A stretch of DNA of 64,000 nucleotides from Streptomyces brevispora (GTDB lineage: Bacteria; Actinomycetota; Actinomycetes; Streptomycetales; Streptomycetaceae): contig NZ_VIWW01000001.1 in the NCBI RefSeq assembly GCF_007829885.1, forward strand, positions 5,642,001 to 5,706,000, written 5' to 3'. Below the pieces are notes generated by a model. It did no database searches. It was given only the letters and a program-made list of their open reading frames with translations, and had not been told where the DNA came from. The position numbers and the translations under genes were made by a program. Shown piece after piece: positions 43,331 through 55,300 of the stretch (position 1 is its first letter; the number at the start of each line of letters is the position of its first letter).

Positions 43331-46300
43331 ATGTTTGACGCCGAGCCGGACCGGACGGACGCTGCCGGAACCCCCCTGACCGGTGGGCAGGCCGGGATCT
43401 GGCCGGCCCAGCAGATCGAGCCCGACAGCTCCGCCTACAACATCGCCTTCGCCCTGGACCTGTACGGCGACACCGACCTCGGCCGGCTCGCCGCAGCCGT
43501 CCGGCAGGCCGTCGGGGAGGCCGGCTGCCTGCACGTCGCGTTCACCCCCGGGGACGGCGGCCCGCGCCAGAGCCCCGCGGCCGTCTCCGTCGAGGTGCCC
43601 GTCGTCGACCTGCGCGACGCCCCGGACCCCGAGGCGGCCGCCGCCGACTGGATGGCCACCGAACGCGAACGGCCCGCCGACCTGGGCCGGGCACCACTGT
43701 TCGCCCAGGCGCTGCTCCGGCTCGCGGACGACCGGGTCCGCTGGTACCAGCGCTATCACCACATCGTTCTCGACGGCATGGGCGTGACACTCGTCAGCCG
43801 CCGGGCCGGCGAGCTCTACACCCTGGGCGCGCAGGCCCCCGCCCGCCCCGACTGGTCCCTCACCCGGCTCGTGGACGCCGACCGGGACTACCGCACCTCC
43901 GCACAGCACGAGGCGGATCGCGCCTGGTGGCAGCGGCACCTGGCCGGCCGCCCCGAACCCGTACGCCTCGTCGAACGCGCCCCGTCCCTGATGGCGCGGC
44001 GGCTGCGGCGCACCGTCGAACTCTCCCCGCAGGACGCCGAGCGGCTGCACACCGCCGCCGGCAACGCGGACGTCCGGCCGTCCCGGCTGCTGGTCGCCGC
44101 CGTCGCCGCCTATCTGCACCGGATCACGGGCGAACAGGACCTGGTCCTCGGCCTGCCCGTCACCGCCCGACAGGACACCGCGTCGGCCGCCGTCCCCGGC
44201 ATGGTCTCCAACATCGTCCCGCTGCTGCTGACCGTCCGCCCCGGCACCACGGGCGCGGCCCTCGTCGCCGACGTGCGCCGGGAGATCTCCGAAGCGGTCG
44301 CGCACGGACGTTACCGCGCCGAGGACCTGGCCAGGGACCTCGGCCTGGTCGACGGCGTCCCGGAACTCGTCGGCCCCACCGTCAACATCCTGCCCAGGGG
44401 CGAGGGACTGGGCTTCGCCGGACCGGAGGCCGAACTCCGCCCGGAGTGGCTCGGCCCGGTCAGCGACCTGGCCTTCGGATTCGCCGAGACCCGCGGCGGC
44501 CACGGCATCGCCGTCCACCTCGACGCGGACGCGGACCTCTGCGACGCGGAGACCCTCCGCGACCACGAACGCCGCTTCCTCACCGTGCTGCGCGCCCTCA
44601 CCGAGGACCCCGACCGGCCGGTGGGCCGGATCGAGCTCACCTCCGGCACCGAACGGGACCGGCTGCTGGGCGAGTTCGCCGTGGCGCCGCGCGAAACGGC
44701 CGAACTGTCGTGGCCCGCCGCCTTCGAGGCACAGGTGCGCCGCTCGCCCGAGGCCGTCGCGCTCGTGTACGAGGACCGTGAACTCACCTACACCGCGCTC
44801 AACGCCGCAGCCAACCGGGTGGCGAGGCTCCTCACCTCCCGCGGGGTGCGCGCCGCCGACGTCGTCGCCGTGGCCCTCCCGCGCTCCCCGGAACTGGTCG
44901 TGGCGCTCCTCGCGGTGATGAAGGCCGGCGCCGCCTACCTCCCGCTGGACGCCGACCACCCCCGGGACCGGACCGCCTACATGCTGTCCGACGCCGGGGC
45001 CACCACCGTCCTCACCGTGCGGGAACTCGCGGACGACCTCCCGGCGACGGACGCCGCCCACCTCCTGCTCGACGAACCCGCCACCGCGAACGCACTCGCC
45101 GCCCAGGACGACACCGACCCGGGCACCCCGGTCGCCCTCGACCAGGCCGCCTACGTCATCTACACCTCCGGCTCCACCGGCCGCCCCAAGGGCGTGATCG
45201 TCACCCACGACGGCGTCGGCAGCCTCATCGCCACGGCCACCGACCGGATCGGTGTCAACTTCCGCAGCCGTGTGGTGCAGTTCGCCTCAGTCAGCTTCGA
45301 CGTGACGGTCTGGGACCTGATCATGTCGCTGTGCGTCGGCGGCCGGATCATCGTCGTCCCCGCCGAGCGGCGGGTCGCCGGCCCCGACCTCACCGACTAC
45401 ATCGCACACCACCGCGCCACCCATATGATCCTGCCCCCGTCGCTCGTCTCGGCACTGCCACAGGAATGCGAACTGCCCCAGGGCGCCGTCCTCGTCGTCG
45501 GCACCGAAGCGGTACCGGGGGAGCTGATCGCCCGCTGGTCCGGACGGCTCCAGGTCGTCGTCGCGTACGGACTGACCGAGGCAAGCGTCAACTCCACTTT
45601 GTGGCTAGCCCGTTCCGGGCGACCCGGACCCACCCCCATCGGCCGGCCCGACCCCAACACCCGCACCTACGTCCTCGACGCGGCACTGCGCCCGGTCCCG
45701 GTGGGCGTCGAGGGCGAGTTGTACGTCGCCGGGCGCGGCCTGGCCCGCGGCTACCTGGGCCGCCCCGCCCTGACCTCGGAGCGCTTCGTCGCCGACCCGT
45801 ACGGGGAGCCCGGCACCCGGATGTACCGCACCGGCGACCGGGTCCGCTGGGGCGCCGACGGCAATCTGGAGTTCCTGGGCCGCGCCGACGGCCAGATCAA
45901 GATCCGCGGTCACCGGATCGAACCGGGCGAGATCGAGAGCGCCTTCATGGCCGGCCCCGGGATCGCCCAGGCCGCCGTCCTGGTCCGAGACGACCACCGG
46001 GGCGTCAAACGCCTCGTCGCCTATCTGGTCGGGGACGGCGACGCCGCCGCCACCGAGGCGGCCGTCACCGCCGCACGGGCCCAGGCGGCCGACGCCCTGC
46101 CGGACCACATGGTGCCGACCGCCGTCGTCGTGCTGGACGGTCCCCTTCCGCTCACGCCCAACGGCAAGCTCGACAGCCGCGCCCTGCCCGAACCCCGGTG
46201 GACCGCCATCGGCGGCACCGACGCACCCACCGGCCCCGCCGAGACCGTGCTCGCCGGGCTCTTCGCCGAGCTGCTCCGGCTGCCGGACGTGGGCGTCCGG

Positions 46301-49300
46301 AGCAGCTTCTTCGAGCTGGGCGGCGACAGCATCGCCGCGATCCAGCTGGTGAACCGGGCCCGCGACGCCGGTCTCGTGATCAGCCCGCGCGAGGTGTTCC
46401 GGCTCCGCACCGTCGCCGCCCTGGCCCGCGCCGCCGCAACGAGGCAGGCCCCCGCCCCGACCGCGACCGCGGTGGACGGGCTGGACGAGGACGCGCTGCC
46501 CGTCTCACCGCTCCAGGAGGGCTTCTTCTTCCACGCCGAGTACGACGCGGGCGCTGCGGACCTCTACCTGGTCCAGGAACTCCTCGGACTCGACGGGTTC
46601 GTCGACCCGGACCGGCTGCGTCGCGCCCTGCAACAGCTGCTGGACCGGCACCCGTTGCTGCGCGCCTCGTTCCGCCAGCTTCCCGGCGGAGAGGTCGTCC
46701 AGCGCCTCGCCACCCACGTCACCCTGCCCTGGCGGGAGACCGACACCGCCGACACCACCCTCGACGACGTGCTCCGTGCCGACAGGGCCGCACGCTTCGA
46801 CCTGACCCGGCCACCGCTGCTGCGCGCCACCCTCGTCCGGGACGGCCACCGGCACCGGCTGCTGCTCACCCTGCACCACATCGTCGCCGACGGCTGGTCG
46901 GTCGCCGTCCTGCTGCGCGAACTCACCGCCGCCTACCGGGGCGACGAGCTCCCCGCAGCCGCCTCGCCCCACCCGTACCTGGCGTGGCTGGCCGCCCGGG
47001 ACCGGGACACCGCACGGGAGGCCTGGCGGCAGGCGCTGTCCGGGCTGGAGGGGCCGACCCGGCTCTCCGCCCCGTCCACGACGGCGGACGACGCACTGGC
47101 CCCGGCCAGGCCGCAACAGGTCGACACCCGGCTGCCCGCGGAGCTCACCGCCGCCCTCACCGCGTACACCCGCACCCACGGGCTCACCCTGAGCACCGTC
47201 GTGCACGGCGTCTGGGCGCTGCTGCTCGGCGCGCTCACCGGCAGCAGCGACGTCGTCTTCGGCACCACCGTGTCCGGCCGCACCACCGAGGTGGCGGGCC
47301 TGGACTCCGTGGTGGGCCTCTTCGTCAACACCGTCCCCGCCCGGGTGGTCCTGCGCCCGGAGGAGTCGCTCACCGAACTGCTGCGCCGAGTCCAGGACGA
47401 GCACACGGCGCTCCTGGACCACCAGCACCTCGGTCTGGCCGACATCCAGCGGATCGCGGGTGGCGGCGAACTCTTCGACACGCTCGTGGTGTTCGAGAAC
47501 CACCCGGCCGCCGAGCTGTCCGCCGCCCATGGACCGGAGGCGCTGCGCATCACCGGCACCGAGGTCACCGACGCGGTGCACTACCCCCTCGCGCTCGTCG
47601 TCGAGCCGGGCAGCGCCGGACTGCTGCTGCGGTTCAAGCACGACGCCGCCCGCTTCGACCAGGTGACCGTGGCCGTCCTCGCCAACCGGTTCACCGCACT
47701 GCTGCGCACCCTGGTCTCCGAGCCCGGCCGCACCGTGGCCCGGACCGGCCTGCTGTCCGAGCGGGAGCACGCACACCTCGACGGGCTCAACGCCACCGCC
47801 CGGCCCGTCCCCGAGGTCACGCTCGCCTCGCTGTTCGCCGCGCAGGCGGCCCGCACCCCCGATGCCACGGCCGTCGTCTTCGACGACACCACCCTGAGCT
47901 ACGCGGAGCTCGACCGCCGGGCCGAGGCGCTGGCCCGGCGGCTGCGGTCGCGCGGCGCCGGCCCGGAGAGCTATGTGGCGGTGGCCGTGCCCCGGTCGGC
48001 CGAACTGATGGTCGCGCTGCTGGGCGTCCTCAAGTCCGGCGCCGGCTATCTGCCCGTCGATCTCGACTACCCCGCCGAGCGGGTCGCGTTCGTGCTCGGT
48101 GACTCCGGCGCGCGTACGGTCGTGACCACCGTGGATGCGGCCGGGCGGCTGCCCGATGTACCGGACCTCGACCGGCTTCTCGTCGGCCCGGACGAGAGCG
48201 GCCCGGACGGCCCCGAGACGGACGTCCGCGACGGGGCTGTCCCGGACGTCCCCGTACGGCCCGCCGGTCCCGACCACCCGGCCTATCTGATCTACACCTC
48301 AGGTTCCACCGGCCGCCCCAAGGGCGTCGCCGTCACCCACCGCGCCGTCGTCAACCGCCTTGCCTGGATGCAGGGGGAGTACGGACTCGGCGCGGACGAC
48401 CGGGTCCTGCAGAAGACCCCGGCCGCCTTCGACGTCTCGGTGTGGGAGTTCTTCTGGCCCCTGGTGGAGGGCGCCACCGTCGTCCTCGCCCGCCCCGGGG
48501 GCCACCGTGACCCCGGCTACCTGGCCGGGCTGATCCGGGAGCGGCGGATCACCACGCTGCACTTCGTGCCGTCCATGCTGGCCGCGTTCACCCAGGCCCT
48601 GGAGACCGTCACCGACCACCCGGACTGGGCGGCGAGCCTGCGGCGGGTGTTCTGCAGCGGCGAGGCCCTCACCGGCGCCCAGGCCAGGGACTGGTCACAG
48701 CTGACGTCCCGTGCCGGGCGGTCTCCCGTGCCGCTGCACAACCTCTACGGGCCCACCGAGGCGGCCGTGGACGTCACCTTCTTCGCCCACTCCCACGTCC
48801 ACGACGGTGACGCCGGACCCGCCGTCGCCATCGGCCGCCCGGTGTGGAACACCCGGCTGCACGTGCTGGACCCGTTCCTGCGCCAGGTACCCGACGGGGT
48901 GCCGGGGGAGCTCTACCTCGCCGGTGTGCAGCTGGCACGGGGATACCACGACCGGCCCGGTACGACCGCCGAACGCTTCGTCGCCGATCCGTTCGGCGGA
49001 CCGGGCGAGCGCATGTACCGCACCGGTGACCTGGTGCGGCGCCGCACCGACGGTGCCGTCGAGTACCTGGGCCGCACCGACCGGCAGGTCAAGATCCGGG
49101 GCAACCGCGTCGAACTCGGCGAGATCGAGGCCGCCCTGGCCGCCCTGCCGGGAGTCGCCCGTGCCGCGGTGATCGTCAGGGACGGTGCACTCGCCGGGTA
49201 CGTCGTGCCCGCCCCCGGCACCGTCCCGGACCCCGAGGCCCTGCGCGCCGTGCTCGCCGACGTGCTGCCCGCGCCCATGGTGCCGGGTGCCGTCCTGGTC

Positions 49301-52300
49301 CTGGACGGACTGCCGTTGACGCCCAGTGGCAAGCTCGACCAGAACGCCCTGCCGTCCGCCGGGCCCGCCCCCCGCACCGGAGGACGGGCACCTCGCGACG
49401 AGCGCGAGAGCGCCCTCTGCGAGATCTTCGCCGAGGTGCTCGGCGTACCGGGGACCGGCGCCGACGACGACTTCTTCGTCCTGGGCGGCGACAGCCTCAG
49501 CTCGATCACGGTCGCGACCCGGGCCCGCGCGCGCGGCCTGACGATCGGCCCCCGCGATGTGTTCGAGTGCCGGACCCCGGCCGCACTGGCAGTGTGCGCC
49601 GCGGCGCAGACCGCCCCTTCCGCGCCTTCTGCCGCTTCCACCCCCTCAGTCTCCGAACCGGCCGCCGATGCCGCCGACGCCGTGACCGTGCCCGCCGACG
49701 AGGCCGGACGGGCGGCTGCCGCCCTCCGGGCCGTGCTGGCCCTTCAGGAGCAGTCCGGCGCGGACACCGACCCCGCCCTACGGGCCCTGCTGGACCAGCT
49801 GACCTCCGCCGCGGGCACCCCGCCGGAGCCGGAGCAGCCCGCCCCGCTGGGCGGCCTGGTGCTCTCGCAGGCGGAGACCGACCGCGTCGCCGCCGCGGCA
49901 GCCGGACTCCCGGTCGCCGACATCTGGCCGCTCTCCCCACTCCAGGAGGGCATGTACTTCCACGCCACCTACGACTCGGGCGAAGCGCTCGACGTCTACC
50001 TGTCCCAGGAGACCCTCGACTTCGACCGCTGCGTCGACCCGGACCGGCTGCGCGCAGCCTGCCGGGCGCTGCTGGCCCGAAACACCGGTCTGCGGGCCGG
50101 GTTCACCGCCGACGGGCTGCCCCGCCCGGTCCAGTTCATCGTGGACGGCGCACAGATCCCGCTCGTCGAGGAGGACCTCTCCGGGCTGTCCGCCGCGCAG
50201 CAGCACAGCCGGACCCGGGAACTCCTGGCGGTCGACCGGCGCCGGCGCTTCGACCTGTCCTCGCCCCCGCTGTGCAGGCTGCTGCTCATCCGGCTCGGCG
50301 ACGGCCGCGACCGGCTCGTGATCACCCATCACCTCATCCTGTGGGACGGCTGGTCCGCCTGGCTGTTCCTGGAGGAGTTGTTCACGCTCTACGAGCGCGC
50401 CGGCGACGACACCGGACTTCCGGTCCCCGGCTCGTACCGTGACTACCTCGGCTGGCTGGACGAGCAGGACACCGGCGCCGCGCTCGCCGCCTGGCGCCGG
50501 TCGCTGTCCGGCCTGGACGAGCCGACCCTGCTCGCCCCGTCCGGGCGCGACACCGGCCCGGTCATCCCGGCAGACTTCGACACCGTGCTGACGCCGCAGG
50601 CCAGTGAACTGCTGCGCGCCACCGCCCGTCGGCACGGACTCACCCTGAACACCGTGCTGAACGCGGCCTGGGGGCTGGTGCTCTCGGCGATGACCGGCCG
50701 CACCGACGTCGTCTTCGGCACCGCCGTCGCCGGGCGGCCCGCGGACGTGCCGGACGCGGCCGGAATCATCGGGATGTTCCTCAACACCATCCCGGCGCGT
50801 GTCGCGTTCACCCCGGACGAGCCGCTGCTCGGCCTGATGCGCCGGATGCAGTCCGAACGCGCGGCCGTGATGCCGTACGAGTTCGTCGGGCTCGGCGCCC
50901 TGCAACAGGAGACGGGCCACCGCCGGCTCTTCGACACCCTGTTCGTCCTCCGCTCGGCCGACGGCGAGGAACGTGCCGCCGCACTGCGGCGGCGGCACGG
51001 CATCACCGGCATGTCCAACGTGGACGGCACCCACTTCCCGCTCACCCTGATCGTCACGCCCGGCAATCGGCTGCGGATCACCCTGGCGGCCAGGCCCGAC
51101 CTGTTCGACGCCGAGGCCGCGACCACGGTCCTCGACCGGTTCACGGCCGTGCTCGCCCGGCTCGCCGAAACCCTCGCAGACGCAGACGCGGCCGGGCTCG
51201 GGGCCCGGACCGCCGGGATCGACCTGCTGCTGCCCGCCGAGCGGGCCGCCACGGCCGCCGCGCAGCGCACCGGCCGCGAGCCGGTGCCCGACGAGACCGT
51301 CGCCGATCTGCTCGCCGCCCAGGTCGCCCGTACCCCGGAAGCGGTGGCGCTCGTCTTCGGTGAACAAGCTCTCACCTACGCCGAGTTGGACGCCCGCATC
51401 AACCGGATGGCCCGGCTGCTGCTCGCCCGGGGCGCCGGTCCGGAGAAGGTGGTGGCGCTCGCGCTGCCGCGCTCCATCGAGATGGTGGCCGCCCTCTTCG
51501 CCGTACTGCGCACCGGCGCCGCCTATCTGCCGCTCGACCTGGACCACCCCGCCGACCGGCTGCGCCTGATGGCGCGGGACACCGGACCGCTGTGCCTGGT
51601 GTCCACCACCGCCGTCGCCCCGTCCCTGCGCGACGAGGAGGGCCCCGTCGCCCCCGAACTCCTGCTGGACGACGCGGCCGTGGCCGCCGAGCTGGCCGCG
51701 CTGCCGGGCGACGAGATCACCGACGCCGAGCGGCCCGCGTTCGCGCACGGGCTGCCGGGCCGCCTCGACCACCCCGCATACATCATCTACACCTCGGGCT
51801 CGACCGGCCGCCCCAAGGGCGTCGTCACTCCGTACCGCGGGCTGACGAACATGCAGTTCAACCACCAGAAGGAGATCTTCGACCCGGCGATCGCCTCGGC
51901 CGGCGGACGGCGGCTGCGCATCGCGCACACCGTCTCCTTCGCCTTCGACATGTCCTGGGAGGAACTGCTCGGGCTCGTCGAGGGCCACGAGGTCCACGTC
52001 TGCGACGAGGAGCTGCGCCGCGACGCCGAGGCGCTGGTCGCGTACTGCGACAGCCATCGCGTCGACGTGGTCAATGTGACGCCCACCTACGCCCAACTGC
52101 TCATCGAGGAAGGCCTGCTCGACCGGGACGAGGCCGCCGGAAAGCACCGGCCCGCGCTCGTCCTGCTCGGCGGCGAGGCGGTCCCCGACACGGTCTGGAC
52201 CCGGCTGCGCCGCACCGAGGGAACCTACGGCTACAACCTCTACGGGCCGACCGAGTACACCATCAACACGCTCGGCGGATCCACCGCCGACAGCGCGACC

Positions 52301-55300
52301 TCCACCGTCGGGATGCCGATCCGAGGCACCCGCGCCCATGTGCTGGACCCGATGCTGCGCCCCGTCCCACCGGGCAGCCCAGGCGAGCTGTACATCGCCG
52401 GTACCGGGCTGGCCCGCGGCTACCACGACCGGCCCGCGCTGACGGCCGAGCGGTTCGTCGCCGATCCGTTCGGCGAACCGGGCGAGCGCATGTACCGCAC
52501 CGGCGACCTGGTACGCCAACGCCCCGACGGGCTCATCGACTTCCTCGGCCGCACCGACGACCAGGTGAAGATCCGCGGCTACCGCATCGAGCTCGGCGAG
52601 ATCTCCACGGCCCTGTCCGCGCATCCCGAGGTGGCACACGCGGCGGTCGTCGTGTCGGAACGGGCCGGCACCAGGCGCCTGGTCGGCTATGTCGTCCCCG
52701 AGGAGGCTGCCGGGCCCGACGACGCGCTGGTCCGGCGACTGCGCGACCATCTGAAGGCCGGACTGCCGGACTACATGGTGCCCACCGCGTTCGTCACCGT
52801 CGACACACTGCCGCTGACCGTCAACGGCAAGCTGGACGTCAAGGCCCTGCCGGCCCCCGACCTCGCCGGTACGGGCACCGGCCGCTCCCCCCGCACCGCG
52901 CGGGAGGAGACACTCCGCGCCCTGTTCGCCGAGGTGCTCGGACTGCCCGCGGGCAGCGTGGGGATCGACAGCGACTTCTTCGACCTGGGCGGGCACTCAC
53001 TGCTGGCCACCCGGCTGGTCAGCAGGGCCCGCACCGCACTCGACGCGGAACTGGCGATCCGGGACCTCTTCGAGGCCCCGACCGTCGCCGAACTGGTAGC
53101 GCGCGCGACCCGTGCCGACGGCCCCGCCCGACCGGTGCCGACCGCCGGTGAGCGACCGGCGCGACTGCCCCTGTCCCACGCCCAGCAGCGGCTGTGGGTC
53201 ATCCAGCAGATCGAGTGCACCTCGGCCGCGTACAACTTCTCACTGGCCGTGCGGCTGCGCGGCCCGCTGGACGTGGCGGCCTGGCGTGCCGCGCTCGCCG
53301 ACGTGACGGCACATCATGAAGCTCTGCGCACCGTGTTCTTCACCGCACCCGATGGTCAGGTGTTCCAGCGGGTGCTGCCCGCCGAGCAGGCGCACCCCCT
53401 GGTGGAGTGCGTCCGGGCCACCGAGGACGAGGTGGCGGGCATCATCGACACGGTCGTCAACCGGCCGTTCGACCTCGCCAGCGAACTGCTGCTGCGCGCA
53501 ACGGTCGTGGAGCTGGCGCCCGAGGACCATGTCGTCGTGCTGCTGCTGCACCACATCACGACCGACGAGTGGTCGGACCGGCCGTTCCTGCGGGACCTGG
53601 CCACCGCCTACGCGGCCCGCCTCGACGGCGCGGCCCCCGACTGGGAGCCGCTGCCCGTCCAGTACGCCGACTACGCCCTGTGGCAGGACAGGCTGCTCGG
53701 CGACCCCGCCGACGAAGGCAGCCTGGCCGCCCTGCAGCTGGACCACTGGCGTACGGTCCTGGCCGGCGCCCCGGAAGAGCTGGAGCTGCCCACCGACCGG
53801 CCCAGGCCCGCCCGCCCGGCGTTCTCCGGAGCCGAGATCGACATCGCCTTCGACGCCCCGGTCCATGAAGCGCTGAAGCGGCTCGCCCGGGAATCCGGCG
53901 TGAGCATGTTCATGGTGGTGCACGCGGCCGTGGCCGCTCTGCTCCACCGGATGGGCGCCGGGACGGACATCCCGCTCGGTTCCCCCATCGCGGGGCGCGG
54001 TGACGAGGCGCTCGACGAGCTGGTCGGGTTCTTCGTCAACACCCTGGTGCTGCGTACCGATGTCAGTGGCGACCCGAGCTTCACCGAACTCCTGAGCAGG
54101 GTCCGCGACACCGACCTGGCGGCGTTCTCCCACGCCGACATCCCCTTCGAGTCGGTCGTGGAGGCCATCAACCCGACGCGCTCGCTCTCCCGCAACCCGC
54201 TCTTCCAGGTGATGGTCGGCTACCACGCCCGCACCGGCGAGGAACTCGAACTGCGCGGTTTGCAAGTGGAGTTCGTGCCGTTCCGGATCCGTTCCGCCAA
54301 GTTCGACCTGGTGTTCAGCTTCACCGAGCACACCGCGCCGGACGGCGGCCCCGGCTCGCTCGGCTGCCGGCTGGAGTTCGCGGACGAACTCTTCGACCGG
54401 GAGACCGTCGAACGGCTCGGCGAGCGGCTGCGCACGCTGGTCGCCGCGCTCGTCGCCGATCCCGGACAGCCGCTGTCCCGGGCCGAGATCCTCTCCGCAC
54501 CGGAGCGGCAGTCGGTCCTGGAGGGCTTCAACTCCACGGCCCGGGCGGTCGACGAGGAGTCCCTGCCCGCGCTGTTCGCCCGGCGGCTCGCCGAACGGCC
54601 CGACGCCGTCGCCGTGGTGGACCGCTCCCGGTCGGTGACGTACGCCCAGCTCGACGACCGGGCCGGCCTTATCGCCCGGCTGCTCGCCGCACACGGAGTG
54701 GGCGCCGAGAGCGTGGTCGGGGTGGCCGTGCCCCGGTCCGTGGACATGGTCGCCACCGTGCTCGCCGTGCTGAAGCTGGGCGCCGCGTTCCTGCCGCTCG
54801 ACATGGTCCATCCCGCGGACCGGCTCAGCTACATGATCAAGGACTCGGGGGCGGCCCTGGTGGTCGGCACCGAACCGGTCGCGGGGAAGATCCCCGGGGC
54901 GGCGGGCGTCCCCGTGCTCCTGCTGGACGCGCCGGGCACCGCCGCGGCACTGGACGAGCCGCCCCGCACGGACTTGCCGGGCGGGCCCGTCGGCCTGGAC
55001 CAGGCCGCGTACGTGATCTACACCTCCGGTTCGACCGGCCGCCCCAAGGGCGTGGTCGTGCCCCACGAGGGAATCGCCTCCCTCGTGGCCACCGCCGTGG
55101 ACCGCATGGGCCTGGAACGCGACAGCAGGGTGCTCCAGTTCGCCTCCACCGGCTTCGACGTCTTCGTCTTCGAGCTCTCCATGGCGCTGTGCCACGGCGG
55201 CCGCCTCGTGCTCATCACCGACGAGGCAGGCGTCGCGGGACCGGAACTGACCAACTTCCTCGCGGACCAGCGGATCACCCATATGATCCTGCCGCCGTCC

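Noticed and set aside
42044..45208. A 1054-codon open frame on the minus strand opposite the binding protein and the start of the NRPS.
   Set aside because: Low-complexity Gly/Val/Asp/Gln-rich translation typical of high-GC antisense shadow; the plus strand has clear family motifs throughout.
46490..47760. The domain after T1 as an epimerase, because T1 has the GGDS motif often seen before E domains.
   Set aside because: It carries PVSPLQEGFFFH, HHIVADGW and GLFVNTVPAR, all condensation-domain motifs, and is followed directly by an A domain. The same applies to the domain after T2.
49778..52996. A 1072-codon minus-strand frame inside the NRPS gene.
   Set aside because: Antisense shadow of A3/T2/C3 coding sequence with no domain features.
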